A stretch of DNA of 64,000 nt from Brachynemurus nebulosus (lineage: Eukaryota; Arthropoda; Insecta; Neuroptera; Myrmeleontidae), in contig JAPWDM010000003.1 of the NCBI GenBank assembly GCA_035578155.1, forward strand, positions 66,766,142 through 66,830,141, written 5' to 3'. Of this stretch, positions 22,582-34,577 are shown in pieces. Every line of letters starts with the position of its first letter. Positions within the stretch are counted from its first letter, which is position 1. The notes beneath the pieces are model-generated. The model made no database searches, was not told the origin of the DNA, and saw only the letters and a program-made list of their open reading frames with translations. A program made the position numbers and the translations under genes.

Positions 22582-25500
22582 TAATTTAAGTTTTTCATTT
22601 TTTTTTTACACCATCAGAATGGATGGAAAAATATTATCCTAAGTAAACTGGTTTTCGAGAAAATACAATAATTTTCAATAGTCAATAATTTTTCGAAATT
22701 TTCATCACATCATCGTTTAGAGCGGAAAAAATCACATAAAATAGTTTTTTTTTTGATAATTCTATATAAATCGATTTTCAAGAAGAATTACAAAAAAAAC
22801 GGGTCTTTAATTTACCTAATTTATATTTTATGTTTTTATATATACAGGGTGTAAACAAAATAAGTTTCGTAATTTACTGGGCAGAACCCTTACATATATT
22901 TTTTCCTTTCTCGAATCTAAATTTTTTTCTAACCAAAAATTACCTAATAATTAATAAAACACTTAGTAAAAATATCACTTTTATTTAATTAATTTTACGG
23001 CATGTTCCGATCTATAGGATAATTATCAAACAAGTCATTTCTACAAAATAAAGTGTCTTATTAATAATTGTCAGCAAAATATATGGAAAACCATAAAGTA
23101 ACATCCATATCGATTGAAAATTTTTTGCAGATAATAAATACAGTAACGTCCAAACAAATTCGAACATAATAGTAAAAGTTGACATAAAAAAATGTACTCT
23201 CGGTAAAGTATTTTGAAAATTTTATTTTCAAAACTAAAACACATTTGTTATATTGCATTAAACGTAAGTCCTGGAAGATTTGCTATGTTAGGCAGAATGC
23301 TGTGACAGACGTTTTTTTACTTACATATGTGTAAAAGATTCGTCAGACAGCTTTCATATGTGTGATTATATGTACTGGTTGTGATATATGTACATGTTTA
23401 TTCTTCTTTTTATCTATAGACAGTTTGATTTTGTGAATGATAGGGAATGATAGGGAGACTTGCCATCGCCCGTAGCGAAGCATAAGAGCGGATATAAGTA
23501 CGGCGAGAGACATGAATTGATCATTCAATTAGAAAATGTTACCGAGACTTCATATAACACTTTGTTCGTATATTTCACTTTCTATGGAAACCAAATGTAT
23601 GGCCAAATTGTCATTTGAAAATTTCTATAAAATTTTTGAATGATATAAAATAATTAATAATACCTTCGATGATGATAAATCCGTATTTTGCGCATGTCAA
23701 CAGACTTCTAGTAAAAAAATCCAAAAAAAAAAATTGTCACAACAAATTTTTATTTTTATAAAATATTAATTTATTTTTGAAACATAAAAAAATGTGTATA
23801 AAACACTTTAAAAAAATGTAAGATGTTTTTGTTTTTGTAAATATTGAATTTTTTAAATAATTTTCTTTCAGTAATAAAGAAATTCTATTAATTTATTATT
23901 AAAGAAACTTTCATTTTACTTTCTTTCAACAAAAGGAAATTATTTTACTGAAGAGCACATAATAATTAGTACAAAAAAATTAAAAATAATTTCTGTACGC
24001 TTAAGAAAGTTAATTTTTTAACTGAGTTGTCGACAAAAACCTTGAACTATTATAATGACACTTTTAATCGAAATGTTTTTTTCAATAAATTTTCCAAAAC
24101 TGCGTGTGACAAGGAAATATTAGGAACAATTAACAAAATTTCTAAATTGAGGTACATAGGGTTAAAAATCGCATTTAAATTTTGTCACCGTTGCCAAAAA
24201 TATTTAATCAAAATACATATTATTAAATTCGAAAATAGCATGAAGAATTTTCATTTATTTATTGTTTTAAAAGTACGATGATCTAGTTAGATTTAGACGA
24301 GGACTATTTTTGAAAAATAAAATTTTTGTCGCGAAAACGTAGTAGGAATTTTAAGAACGGGTCAGTTATAACTTTACAAACCAAAACTATTAGCATGTCC
24401 AGTGGTTTACACAGGGGTAAAAGTGGGCTACAGCCCGCGAGGTGGTGAATTCTAAGGGTGATACAGATTTTCGTTTCGAAAAGTTCACATCCAAATTATT
24501 CGAATTCAAATCACTTTTATAAAGTTTTGTTAAATAAGAAAACTTTTTTGGAATCTGATGACGTCATTAAGTTTTAGTAAAATATTTCAGTGCCTTAAAA
24601 AGCGTAAATTGGACGCGATTTATAGGTTTTCGAAGACGCTTTTCGCATTTTTATCAAAATTAAACAGGTTAGGACCATTAGAACCATCTGACTTTCCTTC
24701 CATCGATCAAACAGTCTTTTGATCAGAGGCGTAACTACAATGGAGCAGTCAGGTGAGGCGGCGTTGATAAAGAGGGGCGCAAGAAGGAAAAAGTAAGAAT
24801 TGGGAAAAGGTTTTTTTTTGCACACCAGAACTACTTTTTGGAGGAAATGAAAAATTGGCAGTCAGAGTCTTTGCTAATCAGTTGGATATTTTAGGGAAAA
24901 AATAGACTCTTCGGAGGGGGGGGGGGCTTTCGTCGAAATCGCTCCAAGGCATACAATTTCTGGTTACTGAATATCTTTTTTATTTATCGTAGTGAGGTTG
25001 TACTTTAGCATTCCTTCTACTAGTAAATCGCTCTAAAGTGATTTTTTCGAAAACGTCCTTAATTATTCTGTTACAGGCACATCCCTCTAACGTTGTCAAA
25101 TGCAAAATTAAAAATCTGCTTGAAAAAAAGGTGAATATTTTGAAAACGATCCTGAAGACCGTAGTTATAGAGCTCGGCTAAAATTGTGTAAAAATTAATT
25201 CGAATACTTTAAATGTGCGATTTTACAAAAATTAAAAAATTATTATTAATTAAGTCGCACACATTGAATATTTAATTATACCAAGTAAGTAAGCAGATAA
25301 AATAAATTGGCTTTTCTCTTTTTCATTCTATAAGATAAAAATAAAAAAAAAAATGTATACACATATCTAAATCGTAACGAGGCTAATAGGCCTTATTGAT
25401 ATAAAAAATGAGCACCATTGCATTGCACCGGTCAATATATTGTATATATGTATACAGAGTAAAATAAGATAAGAGTCAACAGAAGTGAGTGAGCTCCACC

Positions 25501-25803
25501 ACATCGTGCCATGTGCAATAAAGTCAGTTTCAGCATTGCAGTTCAGTTCAGTTCAATTTTGCCACCACAGTGAAGCGAAGAAACACATTTGTATTTATTT
25601 ATTAATAATTATATTATCGTTCGACTAAAAATGTTGAAATTTGTACAATTTCAACTTAGAAATTGAGGTTACTTTCAAATAAAATGTGTACGCAATTTAC
25701 ATTGTATATTATAATATTTAATTACAGTTGTCTACAAAAATATTGCAACAAAAACAATAATAATATATGCGCTATGATTGTATAAAAGTGAATTTACAGG
25801 TAT
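22582..25803. other. Noncoding stretch with solo transposon ends
   Basis: TACAGGGTGTAAACAAAAT at 22843 resembles a mariner terminus with no partner. A fragment at 23275-23315 resembles the start of family E in reverse. CAGAGGCGTAACTACAATGG at 24723 resembles a hAT end, followed by a G run near 24916. No host exon was found. A (GTTCA)n-like run lies near 25543. Confidence 0.35.
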
Positions 25804-26853
25804 GTAGTTGGTCGATAAAACGATTTTTTCAAAGGATTTTAATTCAACACCACTAAATATGAGCCTAGTCCGATTGAAATTGTCTACCCCAATTTTGAGA
25901 AGAACGATTTCAAAGTTTTTTAATTTTAATACGGGCTCTTATGGGAAAACTCTATTTTTTTTTTTTTTAAATAAAATGAAAACGTGTCAAAGGAATTTGA
26001 TAAAAATTTAATGTTATAAAATACAAAATTACAAACCATATTTAATAAGGAATAAAATTTGGGGGACAGGTCTACCCACACTGTCAACTTCCCATTGGAT
26101 GCCCTTAAAGACTATTGTAAATGAATGAATTTTTTTTTAATTCAGGGGACTCCTCTGGACCCCCGATAGAGGCTTTGCCCCTTGCACAACACCGGGGGCT
26201 TCGCCTTCTGTACCTAAGGGTGGGGGCCCCACCCTTGTCAAACAAATGATAATATCATTTGTTCTCAAGATACGTTAGACAAAAAATATTTCACAAAAAG
26301 TTTCTTATTTCGTTTTTCCGTTTAGTTTTCTTTTTTTTTTTATTAAATTTTACAATAATTTTTTTTTTAACATCACGAAAGGTTCTTAGGCCATTATATA
26401 ATAAAGACATGGTAAAAAATCCATATAATCTATGTTATGTTAATAAAGTTAATTCCGTTTTTTATCACAACAAACAAACCGCTAATCCGAATTTGCTGAA
26501 AACTTTATCCGGTCTTCATTTTTTGATTACACATCTAATGAAATTAGTCCGGAGTTGATATCATCATTTGTTCTCCAGACATGCGAGACGAAAAAAAATT
26601 CACGAACTAACGAACGCACACACAGACATCACGCCAAAAACGATGGATTCTGTTTCTAGTGACCTTGAAACGTGGAGATATGTCAAAATTAGCGATTCGT
26701 AAAATAGGAGCCATTAAAATAACTTCCAATGGGAAGTTAAAAAATTATTCACTACGCCGTTTTTGAAATATAATTTGTAAACATCATTTTGCAATGTTTT
26801 TACAACGCTTTTTCAACAATGCTTTTATATTGGTGCAATATAAGTGCGCGGAG
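25804..26853 (+). repeat. Dispersed repeat family H, copy 2 (interrupted)
   Basis: Positions 25804-26010 and about 26741-26853 match copy 1 at 7777-8134 in order (GTAGTTGGTCGATAAAACGA; GCCGTTTTTGAAATATAATT; CAATATAAGTGCGCGGA). The 730 bp between them are absent from copy 1 and contain another repeat. Confidence 0.75.
26086..26738. mobile_element. Insertion with AACTTCCCATTGGA termini
   Basis: It begins AACTTCCCATTGGA and ends with the inverted TCCAATGGGAAGTT. The interior has a GC-rich block at 26144-26240 (GAGGCTTTGCCCCTTG, GGGGGCTTCGCC, GGGGGCCCCACCC) and a 3' part with ACATCACGCCAAAAACGATG and CCTTGAAACGTGGAGATATG. I do not assign a class. It disrupts family H copy 2, although an additional 75 bp of unmatched sequence precedes it. 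Confidence 0.55.
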
Positions 26854-26959
26854 ACTGGAAATGCAATATTTCTCCAATTTCTACACACTTTTTCTTTTAT
26901 TTCGAGAGATATTTTTAATTAATTTGGAAAATTTCACTCTATATGTATAATTTCATTAA

Positions 26960-27099
26960 CACTTTGACGGTCATAACCTATAATGACAAAACGCCCAATT
27001 GGTACACTATTTTAACAGCTAAATACTCTTTATATGTTACTGTTGACGTCCTACACTGATGGTGTGTGTCGTCTTATAACATCAATGACCGTCAAGGTG
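26960..27099. mobile_element. 140-bp TTAA MITE, piggyBac-like
   Basis: TTAA at 26956-26959 is followed by CACTTTGACGGTCAT, and the inverted ATGACCGTCAAGGTG is followed by TTAA at 27100-27103. TTAA target choice with a CACTTTG-type end is characteristic of piggyBac-derived MITEs. Noncoding. Confidence 0.8.
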
Positions 27100-27103
27100 T
27101 TAA

Positions 27104-27458
27104 TAATTTATTACACTTTACCTAACAAAAGGTTTCTTTTTCCCGATACTGTAATTTGTATGTACATACATACGTATCAGTTTAATAAACGTGAACATTA
27201 TAGAAAAAAAAAAATAGATCTTTCACCAGCCGTATGTATATGTAATGTAATGTGATTTACTCTCAGGGCTAAAATAGTAATAAAAATAATATGTAATGGT
27301 GTCCTTTGTAAAATGAACTGTTAACACGGAAATCTAAATAGCTAATATCACTCACTCACTCACTAGCTAACTTACATACGTACATATAGTATACGATCAT
27401 AGTAATACCTAAACGGGTGATTATAAACAAAAGAAAATAATAGAAATTATTATGTACG
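27104..27458. other. Short stretch without gene
   Basis: AT-rich. It has CACTCACTCACTCACT near 27352 and nothing else of note. Confidence 0.5.
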
Positions 27459-28035
27459 TTAAGGTACCATAATCACAGTGTGATCGGCCGAAAAATAGTC
27501 AATTTTCGCGATTTTTCTCGGATGGATAGGATGGGGGAAATTTTTTTTTACCATTAATACCACTATTTAACAATACAAAAATATTTTTTTTATTTATTTT
27601 TCATAATTATTATAATTTTTTGAAAAGAGTGTCTTTAAAAAAAGGGCGAAATTTGGTGCCCACGATTGCGGCCGCAGTTGTTATCTGAAAAAAAAAAAAA
27701 TCAAATAGATTATCAATCGGTAGGTAAGCCGCTATGTTCCTATGGGACGTTTTTTTTTTTTTGAAAAAATGGCGGCGGTTTGAATAAGAAGTACAAAATT
27801 TTTTATAGTTTTCGATGTGATAAAATAGCGGCTTACCTACAGATTGATAATCTATTTGATTAACTGCGGCCACAATTGTGGGCACCAAATTTTGCCCTTT
27901 TTTAAAGATACTTTTTTCAAAAAATTATAATAATTATAAAAAATAAATCAAAATAAATAAAAAAATATTTTTGTATTGTTAAATATTGTAAAAATTGACT
28001 ATTTTCCGGCCGATCACACTGTGATGGTATCTTAA
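27459..28035. mobile_element. TTAA foldback family B, copy B (complete)
   Basis: It starts TTAAGGTACCATAATCACAG and ends CTGTGATGGTATCTTAA. The two arms, each about 280 bp, are inverted copies of each other through GATCGGCCGAAAAATAGTC, TGGTGCCCACGATTG and AATAGATTATCAATC. The loop between arms is about 40 bp. This is the cleanest member of the family and shows the full foldback architecture. No coding capacity. Confidence 0.85.
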
Positions 28036-29152
28036 GTGTTTATAGAAAAAAAAAATCTAATTAAGTACAGTCGTGGATAAAAGAAATGTCGTTTACTGTA
28101 CTTACAGTAATTATTACATAACGCAATCACTGCATTTTTAAGCAGAAATAATACAAAAATTTTCTGTTCCCGCATTCCCAGCAGTTAATTATCGGACAAA
28201 ATTATTGTTAATTATTATTAGAAATTAAAAATGAAATAAAAAAAAGTATTTTTTCAATAGTTTCTTGTCTGATTTCATTATACATAAATGCATGTGTATA
28301 TGATTTATATTCATTTATGAATTAATTAAGATTTCATTTTTAATGTTTTATGTAATTGTTGAAACACATTTATGTACCTACATATTTGGCTTTATAAATA
28401 CAACAATTCGACACCTAATTAGAATGTAAAATGTCTGCATATATAGGGTAAAGGAGGAGTTTTTAGTTACGTGGTCCTGAAAAACCACGTAACTTATGCA
28501 TTCACTCATTCGTCTTCATAAGTGATCATTAATTCCCTATACACATCGGTGGCGCTTTCCACTAAAAAAAGTTAGGCAGTGAGATATTTTTCATTCAATT
28601 GTACATTATCAGTGCACCACTAAATCGTTGTAGTATGTTTGCTATAAAACTATTTTTAGTTAAAAAAATGACCGATCGTTTTTGGACGGATTTTGGTGGC
28701 AGCACGTGGTGGTAAGATATGTATATATCATTAAAATCCATACATACCAACATACACCTATATCTATATTATACCGACACAATTAGACCTACATATCGAC
28801 ACAGTTAGATGGCACTATATATATACAATATAGATACCTGTATTATATCAGTTTGTCTTTGGGTCGTTATCTAATGATCTTTTACATCGACCTCCTAGAT
28901 GGCAATACTGACCATCTTTTAGAAATACTATTTTGACGTAATTGAATGCAGTACCTCGTATCTTACCAAAATTAGGTAATTCTCTGTTACTTTAAAAGTT
29001 TTCATAATTACTGTGGAAGTGGTGTCGATACGTACTATTAAATTTCCTACATTTTATCCTAAAAATTGCGAAAAATTAGCTATTGACCACGTAACTGTGA
29101 TAATGCGTGTCCGGCACGCACTTGGCGATTTTTTTTTGTTGTGATAAAATAA
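28036..29152. other. Stretch without gene; one hairpin
   Basis: GTTACGTGGT and ACCACGTAAC form a hairpin at 28466-28493. CAGTCGTGGATAAAAGAA near 28068 resembles a Tc-type terminus without a partner. The remainder is AT-rich. Confidence 0.4.
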
Positions 29153-29290
29153 AATGCGATAGGTGTACTTCAGGGTGATACATTAAGTCCACTATTATTC
29201 ACATTATATATTTACGTTATTTGACTTGTTGTTAGACGATTTTCCCCTATTTAACAACATATTTTATATGAAATACAGTTTCACTGAAAC
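29153..29290 (+). pseudogene. Reverse transcriptase fragment (non-LTR type)
   Basis: The plus strand encodes IGVLQGDTLSPLLFTLYI, the GxxQGxxLSPLLF motif of non-LTR reverse transcriptases, then hits a stop at 29222-29224. A one-base shift continues with DLLLDDFPLF, where these enzymes usually have DL after LYI. The copy is short, frameshifted and dead. It differs from the fragment at 11328 and so comes from another element. Confidence 0.65.
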
Positions 29291-30207
29291 TATTTGTGTG
29301 ACTGTAGAGTAAAAGTTACTTAAAATACTTAACTAAACATAATGTGAAACTGTTTAAAACAAAAAATAAAGTAAAGAAGAAAAAATATCGTAAATTTTTT
29401 TGTTGATACTGAATAAATGGTTTTGTAATCATAAGTTCAAGGGAAGGACAATCAATTACATTACTGACATCTCTCTTTATTGGAACAAATCAAGAGAGAA
29501 ATATTTCAAATAAAAAACTACCATATAAAAATCGTTGTTAACCCTGAACGTAGCTCAAAGTCATTAAATGTAGGTATATTGTTTTTTCTCAAATTAAATA
29601 CTTAAGTTGGTGTAATCTTGAAAAGTGTAAAAAAATTCATTAACTTCTGACGTACATACAAGTGGTTGGAATAATATTCCAAGGAAGTGCGCTTGTTCAG
29701 ATATTAGGGTGAATACATACAAAGCTAGAAATTGGCGTCACTGATGTCGTTACTGATGCTTCTAGATTTGCGCACGGTAAATAAAAAGTGAGTTTACGTA
29801 CATTTTTTTTTATATTTAGCAAACTATTAAGCCGATTGTTGACTGAGTGCGTTGCAAGCGATGCTAACTAAGCAAGCAAGGTAAACCGCTCTAGAAGACC
29901 TGTTTTATACTACATATATTTATTTACTCTTCCACTCTCCTCCACCATTATGCCATGGTAGGCACATGTTTGTGCCACATATGTAGATATTTCTATTGAG
30001 AAGTCATTGCGACCGACCGACCAGTGCAGCAACTATTGTTAGTGATATTTTTTTATACCGGAAATATTATTAATCCTTATTAAATAAATAATATATGTAT
30101 AATCACCTTTCGTTAATATTCACAAAACATTTTATTATTATTGTGTTTGAGTAAATTGGCGGTGGGGTAGAGTCATCATTTTATAAAAACAAATCGATTT
30201 AACGATT
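29291..30207. other. Stretch without gene
   Basis: AT-rich. No further retrotransposon coding is recognisable after the fragment above. Confidence 0.45.
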
Positions 30208-30277
30208 CAAGTGCGTATAGATCACCGCTGATATGACAAAAATCACGAATACATAAGGATTTCATTGTTCGAACTAC
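30208..30277 (+). repeat. Dispersed repeat family I, copy 2
   Basis: Matches 62-135 and the reverse of 50149-50214 (CAAGTGCGTATAG, ATAAGGATTTCATTG). It directly precedes the inverted repeat at 30286. Confidence 0.65.
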
Positions 30278-30285
30278 AAAATCCG

Positions 30286-30404
30286 AAATAGTATATTGTG
30301 CAATAAGTGCGGGAAAGTGTCGATTGCCCACGAAAGCGAAGTTGAGCGCACGAACGTAGTGAGCAATCGACAATTTCCCGCACTTATTGCACAGTATACT
30401 ATTT
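30286..30404. mobile_element. 119-bp foldback with 42-bp arms
   Basis: AAATAGTATATTGTGCAATA and the following AGTGCGGGAAAGTGTCGATTGC pair with the right arm at 30363-30404 with few mismatches. The loop (GCGAAGTTGAGCGCACGAACG and flanks) is CpG-rich compared with its surroundings. The family I fragment just outside may belong to the same element. Confidence 0.7.
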
Positions 30405-30632
30405 TTTATTACGAATTTCACATACTTTTTTCTATTATTATCACTATTTTTGACATTTTTATTACTTTTTAAAATAATATTTTTAAGTGTTCGTCTTTTT
30501 TTTCTGAATTAATTATTGTTTAAATTGCTTTGTTGGTGGTTTCTATAGAAATAATTATGAAATATTTATTAAATGAAAAATCAAGAGGCGGCTTTGCGTG
30601 TTTTGATTAAATTTTGCGTGTTTTATTGTCAA

Positions 30633-30665
30633 TTTGCGTGTGGAAAGTTACTTTCCACACGCAAA
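30633..30665. repeat. Perfect 16-bp-arm palindrome
   Basis: TTTGCGTGTGGAAAGT and ACTTTCCACACGCAAA flank a single T. The word TTTGCGTGT also occurs twice in the preceding 40 bp and TTTGCGTAC follows at 30713, so the palindrome sits in a small cluster of this motif. Confidence 0.8.
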
Positions 30666-30894
30666 AAAGTATGCGGGAAGAGTACAGTGCGCAAACAGCT
30701 ATTTTGCGTACAAAAATGTGTGCGCCAAGTTAGTATACTTCTCTCGCATGAGTAATAAAAAAATATGTAACAAATTCGACGGATTCTTTTTTCGGACTGT
30801 TCTAATAGTATAATGACTACGTATCGGATATTTTTCGGATCAAACAGCATTCGCGTTTTGTGTGGATGCGCAGGTACATCGCACTTGATGTGAT

Positions 30895-31504
30895 TTAGGC
30901 CGGATTCACATACCTCCGCTCTCGGTACGCTCCCGCTCTACTCTCGCTCCGATATAATCTTGTTGTGTTCACATTAAGTGCTGATAACATGCTGGTACCT
31001 ATTCGTTCTTCATCACATTATAGTGCCGCTCTCGCTCCACTCTCACTCTGGTTTCGGTCCGATAAAATTTTTCTTCCATATTTTAAACACTATTTTATTA
31101 GGAGAAGATATCACAATACAATATATCTATTAGTTAATTAGTAATATGTGTTATAATGTATTAGCAAGACGTCGCGTCGTTGTGTTGTATCATGTTTTCC
31201 TAATACAATAATTTTCAAATAAATGTAGAAGGCTGAGAAACGGAGCGGAGTGGAATCAAAAACGTGTTCACACTATCGATATAGGTCTCATACCGTTTCG
31301 ATACCGCTCCGATAAAATATAATCTGAGTGGTATTATTATTGGAGCGATATTGGAGCGAAAGAGTACCGCGACTGATATCGGAGTGATATCGGAGCGATG
31401 ATGTGAATACACTCATTTGTTTCTTGTGTAAAAATATTTTATCGAATCGGGGAAGCGTAGCAATATCGTACCGACAGCGGAGCATTACTGTGAATCCGGC
31501 CTAA
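30895..31504. mobile_element. 610-bp TIR element rich in GAGCGATA motifs
   Basis: It begins TTAGGCCGGATTCACA and ends TGTGAATCCGGCCTAA. Beyond that the arms share CCGCTCTCGGTACG and CGTACCGACAGCGG. TGTGA occurs just outside each end, a possible 5-bp target duplication. The interior holds many copies of GCTCCGAT/ATCGGAGC-type words in both orientations, which look like reiterated binding sites. Noncoding. Confidence 0.8.
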
Positions 31505-32506
31505 TGTGAATAAAAACGAATATTTTGATAAAACATACATATATGTATATACAACTCACACATATCTGCCTACATATACAAAACACGATGTTGTTTGATT
31601 CGAAAAATGTCCGATGTCTAATACTGACTCATACTAATATTAAAATAACGATTTTTTTAAAATAATTTTTTTTTTGGGTTATTTATTATGATGTAGTAAT
31701 CGAAATAATAAGTGGGCCAAGCATAATCCACAAAAACAATATAAGTTTTTTTTGCAAATTCTTTTATTCTTAAAATTCAAGGATATACGTATAAATAAAA
31801 GACAAGTTTTTTTTTTTGTCGAAAATCTTGTTTTCCTATTTTGCAATTCAATGTTAAACGGGCATGGTTTTTTCGGAAAAAAATTGTTCTTTTATTTAAA
31901 TTTTAATGGTTTTTCTTTGTCAAATCCTTATCGATTTCAAAACGTAGATAAACGTGAAAATTTCCGAGGGAGCTGTCGGAAAAACAGTTATTATTCATCC
32001 AGGCTACAGTAAATCAGCCCTACCATCATAAAACTATCTTTTCGGTTCGGTAAATGAGGGTGAACATTACCAATGTATCCCCCAATTTCTCATACGAGTA
32101 TATCAACCCCCGGACTGCCATATTTGAATTCATCTTTTGTTTCATTTGACTGATGTTTTATCGATATCAGTTCACCATCTCCCCGATTCTGGTTCGTTCG
32201 TTTGTCGATTCATTTCTCTCGGTGTGGTGATTATTATCCCTCAGGATATCAAGTATATTTTTGCATGATATTTGCACAGTATGGAGTTACTAAATGAATC
32301 TCTATCGGGGTATACCATGTTCAACAAGGATGGTATTAAATAATTTTTCAATTGCAATTAGTGTAAATAATATGTTTTATATTGTATTCACATTTAATTG
32401 GTCCATCTCATTTAAGTAATTTACGTTCGTTTTTAATTAACGTGAAGAGATTATTCGATAGCTTTTTAACCCTTTCACCCCGCACTGATATTATTTATAA
32501 AAAGTA
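31505..32506. other. AT-rich stretch without gene
   Basis: A non-repetitive segment at 32040-32330 has moderate GC but no supported exon. Confidence 0.45.
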
Positions 32507-32851
32507 CTAGCTGACCCGGCCACGCATTGCTGTGGTTCAGTAGTTATAATTGATTGAATTAATTTTTTCTTATCATTTCAAATGATACACTACACAATTA
32601 TAACACAATACACAGTATAATTATAATAAAAATCATTGATATCGTGAACATAAACAAATATGACGTGGAATAGAATGTATAATCTAAAAATCGAAACACA
32701 GTGCCATCTACTGGGTGTCTAAACAACCTAAATGTCAAACGATGTTAGATTAAATTATAGGTAAAATTTATAGGTCAATTTATAGAGAGTTACCAAATCG
32801 GTTCAGTAGTTTCGGAGTTTAGCCTAAAAATGAGATTTTTATATATATAGA
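32507..32851 (-). mobile_element. Short Helitron-like element (complete)
   Basis: On the minus strand it starts TCTATATATATAAAAATC after an A and ends GGGTCAGCTAG before a T. This is the Helitron pattern of 5' TC, 3' CTAG and insertion between A and T without target duplication. A CCAC/GTGG stem-loop precedes the CTAG end. The 345-bp unit contains ACTACTGAACCGATTTGG, shared with the Helitron-like 3' fragment at 61829-62218. It is non-autonomous, with no Rep/helicase sequence. Confidence 0.75.
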
Positions 32852-33189
32852 TTAATCTTAATGAGTCGTCATGGAAAGTAATTTTCAAAAAAAATTTTAA
32901 AAGTTTCTGACGTCACTAAGCGAACATCCATAAACTACCTAATTGCCTTTTAATTTCTTTTAACCCCTCTTCACTCCAGATAAACTTCAGGCTTTTTTAC
33001 ATTAATATTTATTGAAATTTCTTGAAATAATACTTTTTCACATTTTGAAATATCTCTTATCTTTTTCACGATAAAATATAAAAATTAATACATTTTTCAC
33101 GAGTTTCGAAAAAAATATTTTCCCATAAAACGTGTCTCTATTGTGTGACCAAATGGTAACATAATGCGTTTGAGGTAGTTCTCTAAAAC
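32852..33189. other. Short stretch without gene
   Basis: AT-rich noncoding DNA between a Helitron-like element and a family B copy. Confidence 0.5.
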
Positions 33190-33707
33190 TTCAAAATTTA
33201 TACGATTAATACCACTAACAATACAAAAATATTTATTTTTATTTATTTTTTATAATTATTGTAATTTTTTGAAAAAATTGTCTTTAAAAAAGACGGATAC
33301 TGATGCCCACGATTGCGACCGCAGTTTTCATTTGGGAAAAAAAATCAAATAGATTATCAATCTTTAGGATAAGCCGCTATGTACCTATGGAATTTTTTTT
33401 TTGAAATTTGAAAAAAAGGTACAAAATTTTTTATACTTTACCGTGTGGAAAAATAGGAAGATTTAAAAAAAAAAAGCTACAGACTGATTATTTGTTTTTT
33501 TTTTTTTTTCCTAAATGAAAACACTTTTTTCAAAAAATCATAATAATGAATAAAACAAAAATGAATAAAAAAAATATTTTTATATTGTTATAAATAGTGG
33601 TATTAATCCTAAAAAAAATTCATTCCCATTCCCCAATCCTATCCATTTGGAAAAAAATCGCGAAAGTTCACTATTTTTCGGCCAATCACACTGTGATGGT
33701 ACCTTAA
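33190..33707. mobile_element. TTAA foldback family B, copy C (left end lost)
   Basis: It matches copy B from near ACGATTAATACCACTA to the right end CTGTGATGGTACCTTAA, but the left terminal 90 bp are missing. The arm blocks TGCCCACGATTGCGACCG and CAAATAGATTATCAATC are present. Confidence 0.75.
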
Positions 33708-34249
33708 GTGTAATTTTTCGTTGTTTGATAATGACGATATCGAACGAAACATGTTACAAAATTAATTAAATAATAGTGGTATTTAGCACACTGTTGCCGT
33801 TTCGCGCAGACAACACAAATACACAATTTTTTTTTCTTTTTGTTAAATATTAAATAATAATTTTTTTTATGCATATTTAATTAAATATAATTCCATAAAA
33901 TAAATTTTAAACAACGTACATACCTACTATGAATTGAATAATATAAAATTTTTCATTCCAAATCAATCCACATCATTGCCAGGGTCAATTTCGTCATTGC
34001 CATATTCACGATAATAATAATTATTATTAACAAAGATGTTATTCAATGCACGAAATATTAAAATTCTATTAATTTTTTTCCTTTTCGTCGATGATTAATT
34101 AGTACAGGGTTGTTCAAAAACAAAACCAGAACAAATATCAATATGAACGATAAACAAACAGACGGACAAATTAGAAAATTTTTTTTATGTTATTCGTTAT
34201 TACACATGGTTGAATAAATAATTTTTATGTAGTTCTACCTACTCGGTAT
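33708..34249. other. Stretch without gene
   Basis: AT-rich. TACAGGGTTGTTCAAAAAC near 34104 resembles a mariner terminus but has no partner. Confidence 0.4.
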
Positions 34250-34577
34250 TAAAAATAAAGTAAAAAAATGTTTCTTAAGAAAAACCTTTGTTTAAAAATG
34301 GGCTAAAAAAATAAAATAGCTTTTGAGTGAAGTTTGAAGCAATATGCAACATAATTTATAAAAGCTTGAGGCATTATCATTAATTATTTCTGTTTTGGAT
34401 ATAAGTGTAGCTATTTTACTTTTCACTACTTACCAAACTTGATCAAATGCCTCAAGCTTTTATAAATTATGTTGTATATTGCTTCAAACTTCACTCAAAA
34501 GTTATTTGATCTTTCTAGCCCATTTTTAAATAAAAGCTTTTTCTTAAAAAAAAAAACATTTTTTTTACTTTATTTTC
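34250..34577. mobile_element. Foldback element, about 125-bp arms
   Basis: The left arm (AAAAATAAAGTAAAAAAATG, then TTTGAAGCAATATGCAACAT and AAAGCTTGAGGCATT) is repeated inverted on the right (AATGCCTCAAGCTTTT, TTGCTTCAAACTTCACTCAA, TTTACTTTATTTT). The loop is about 60 bp. No target duplication was established. Confidence 0.75.
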
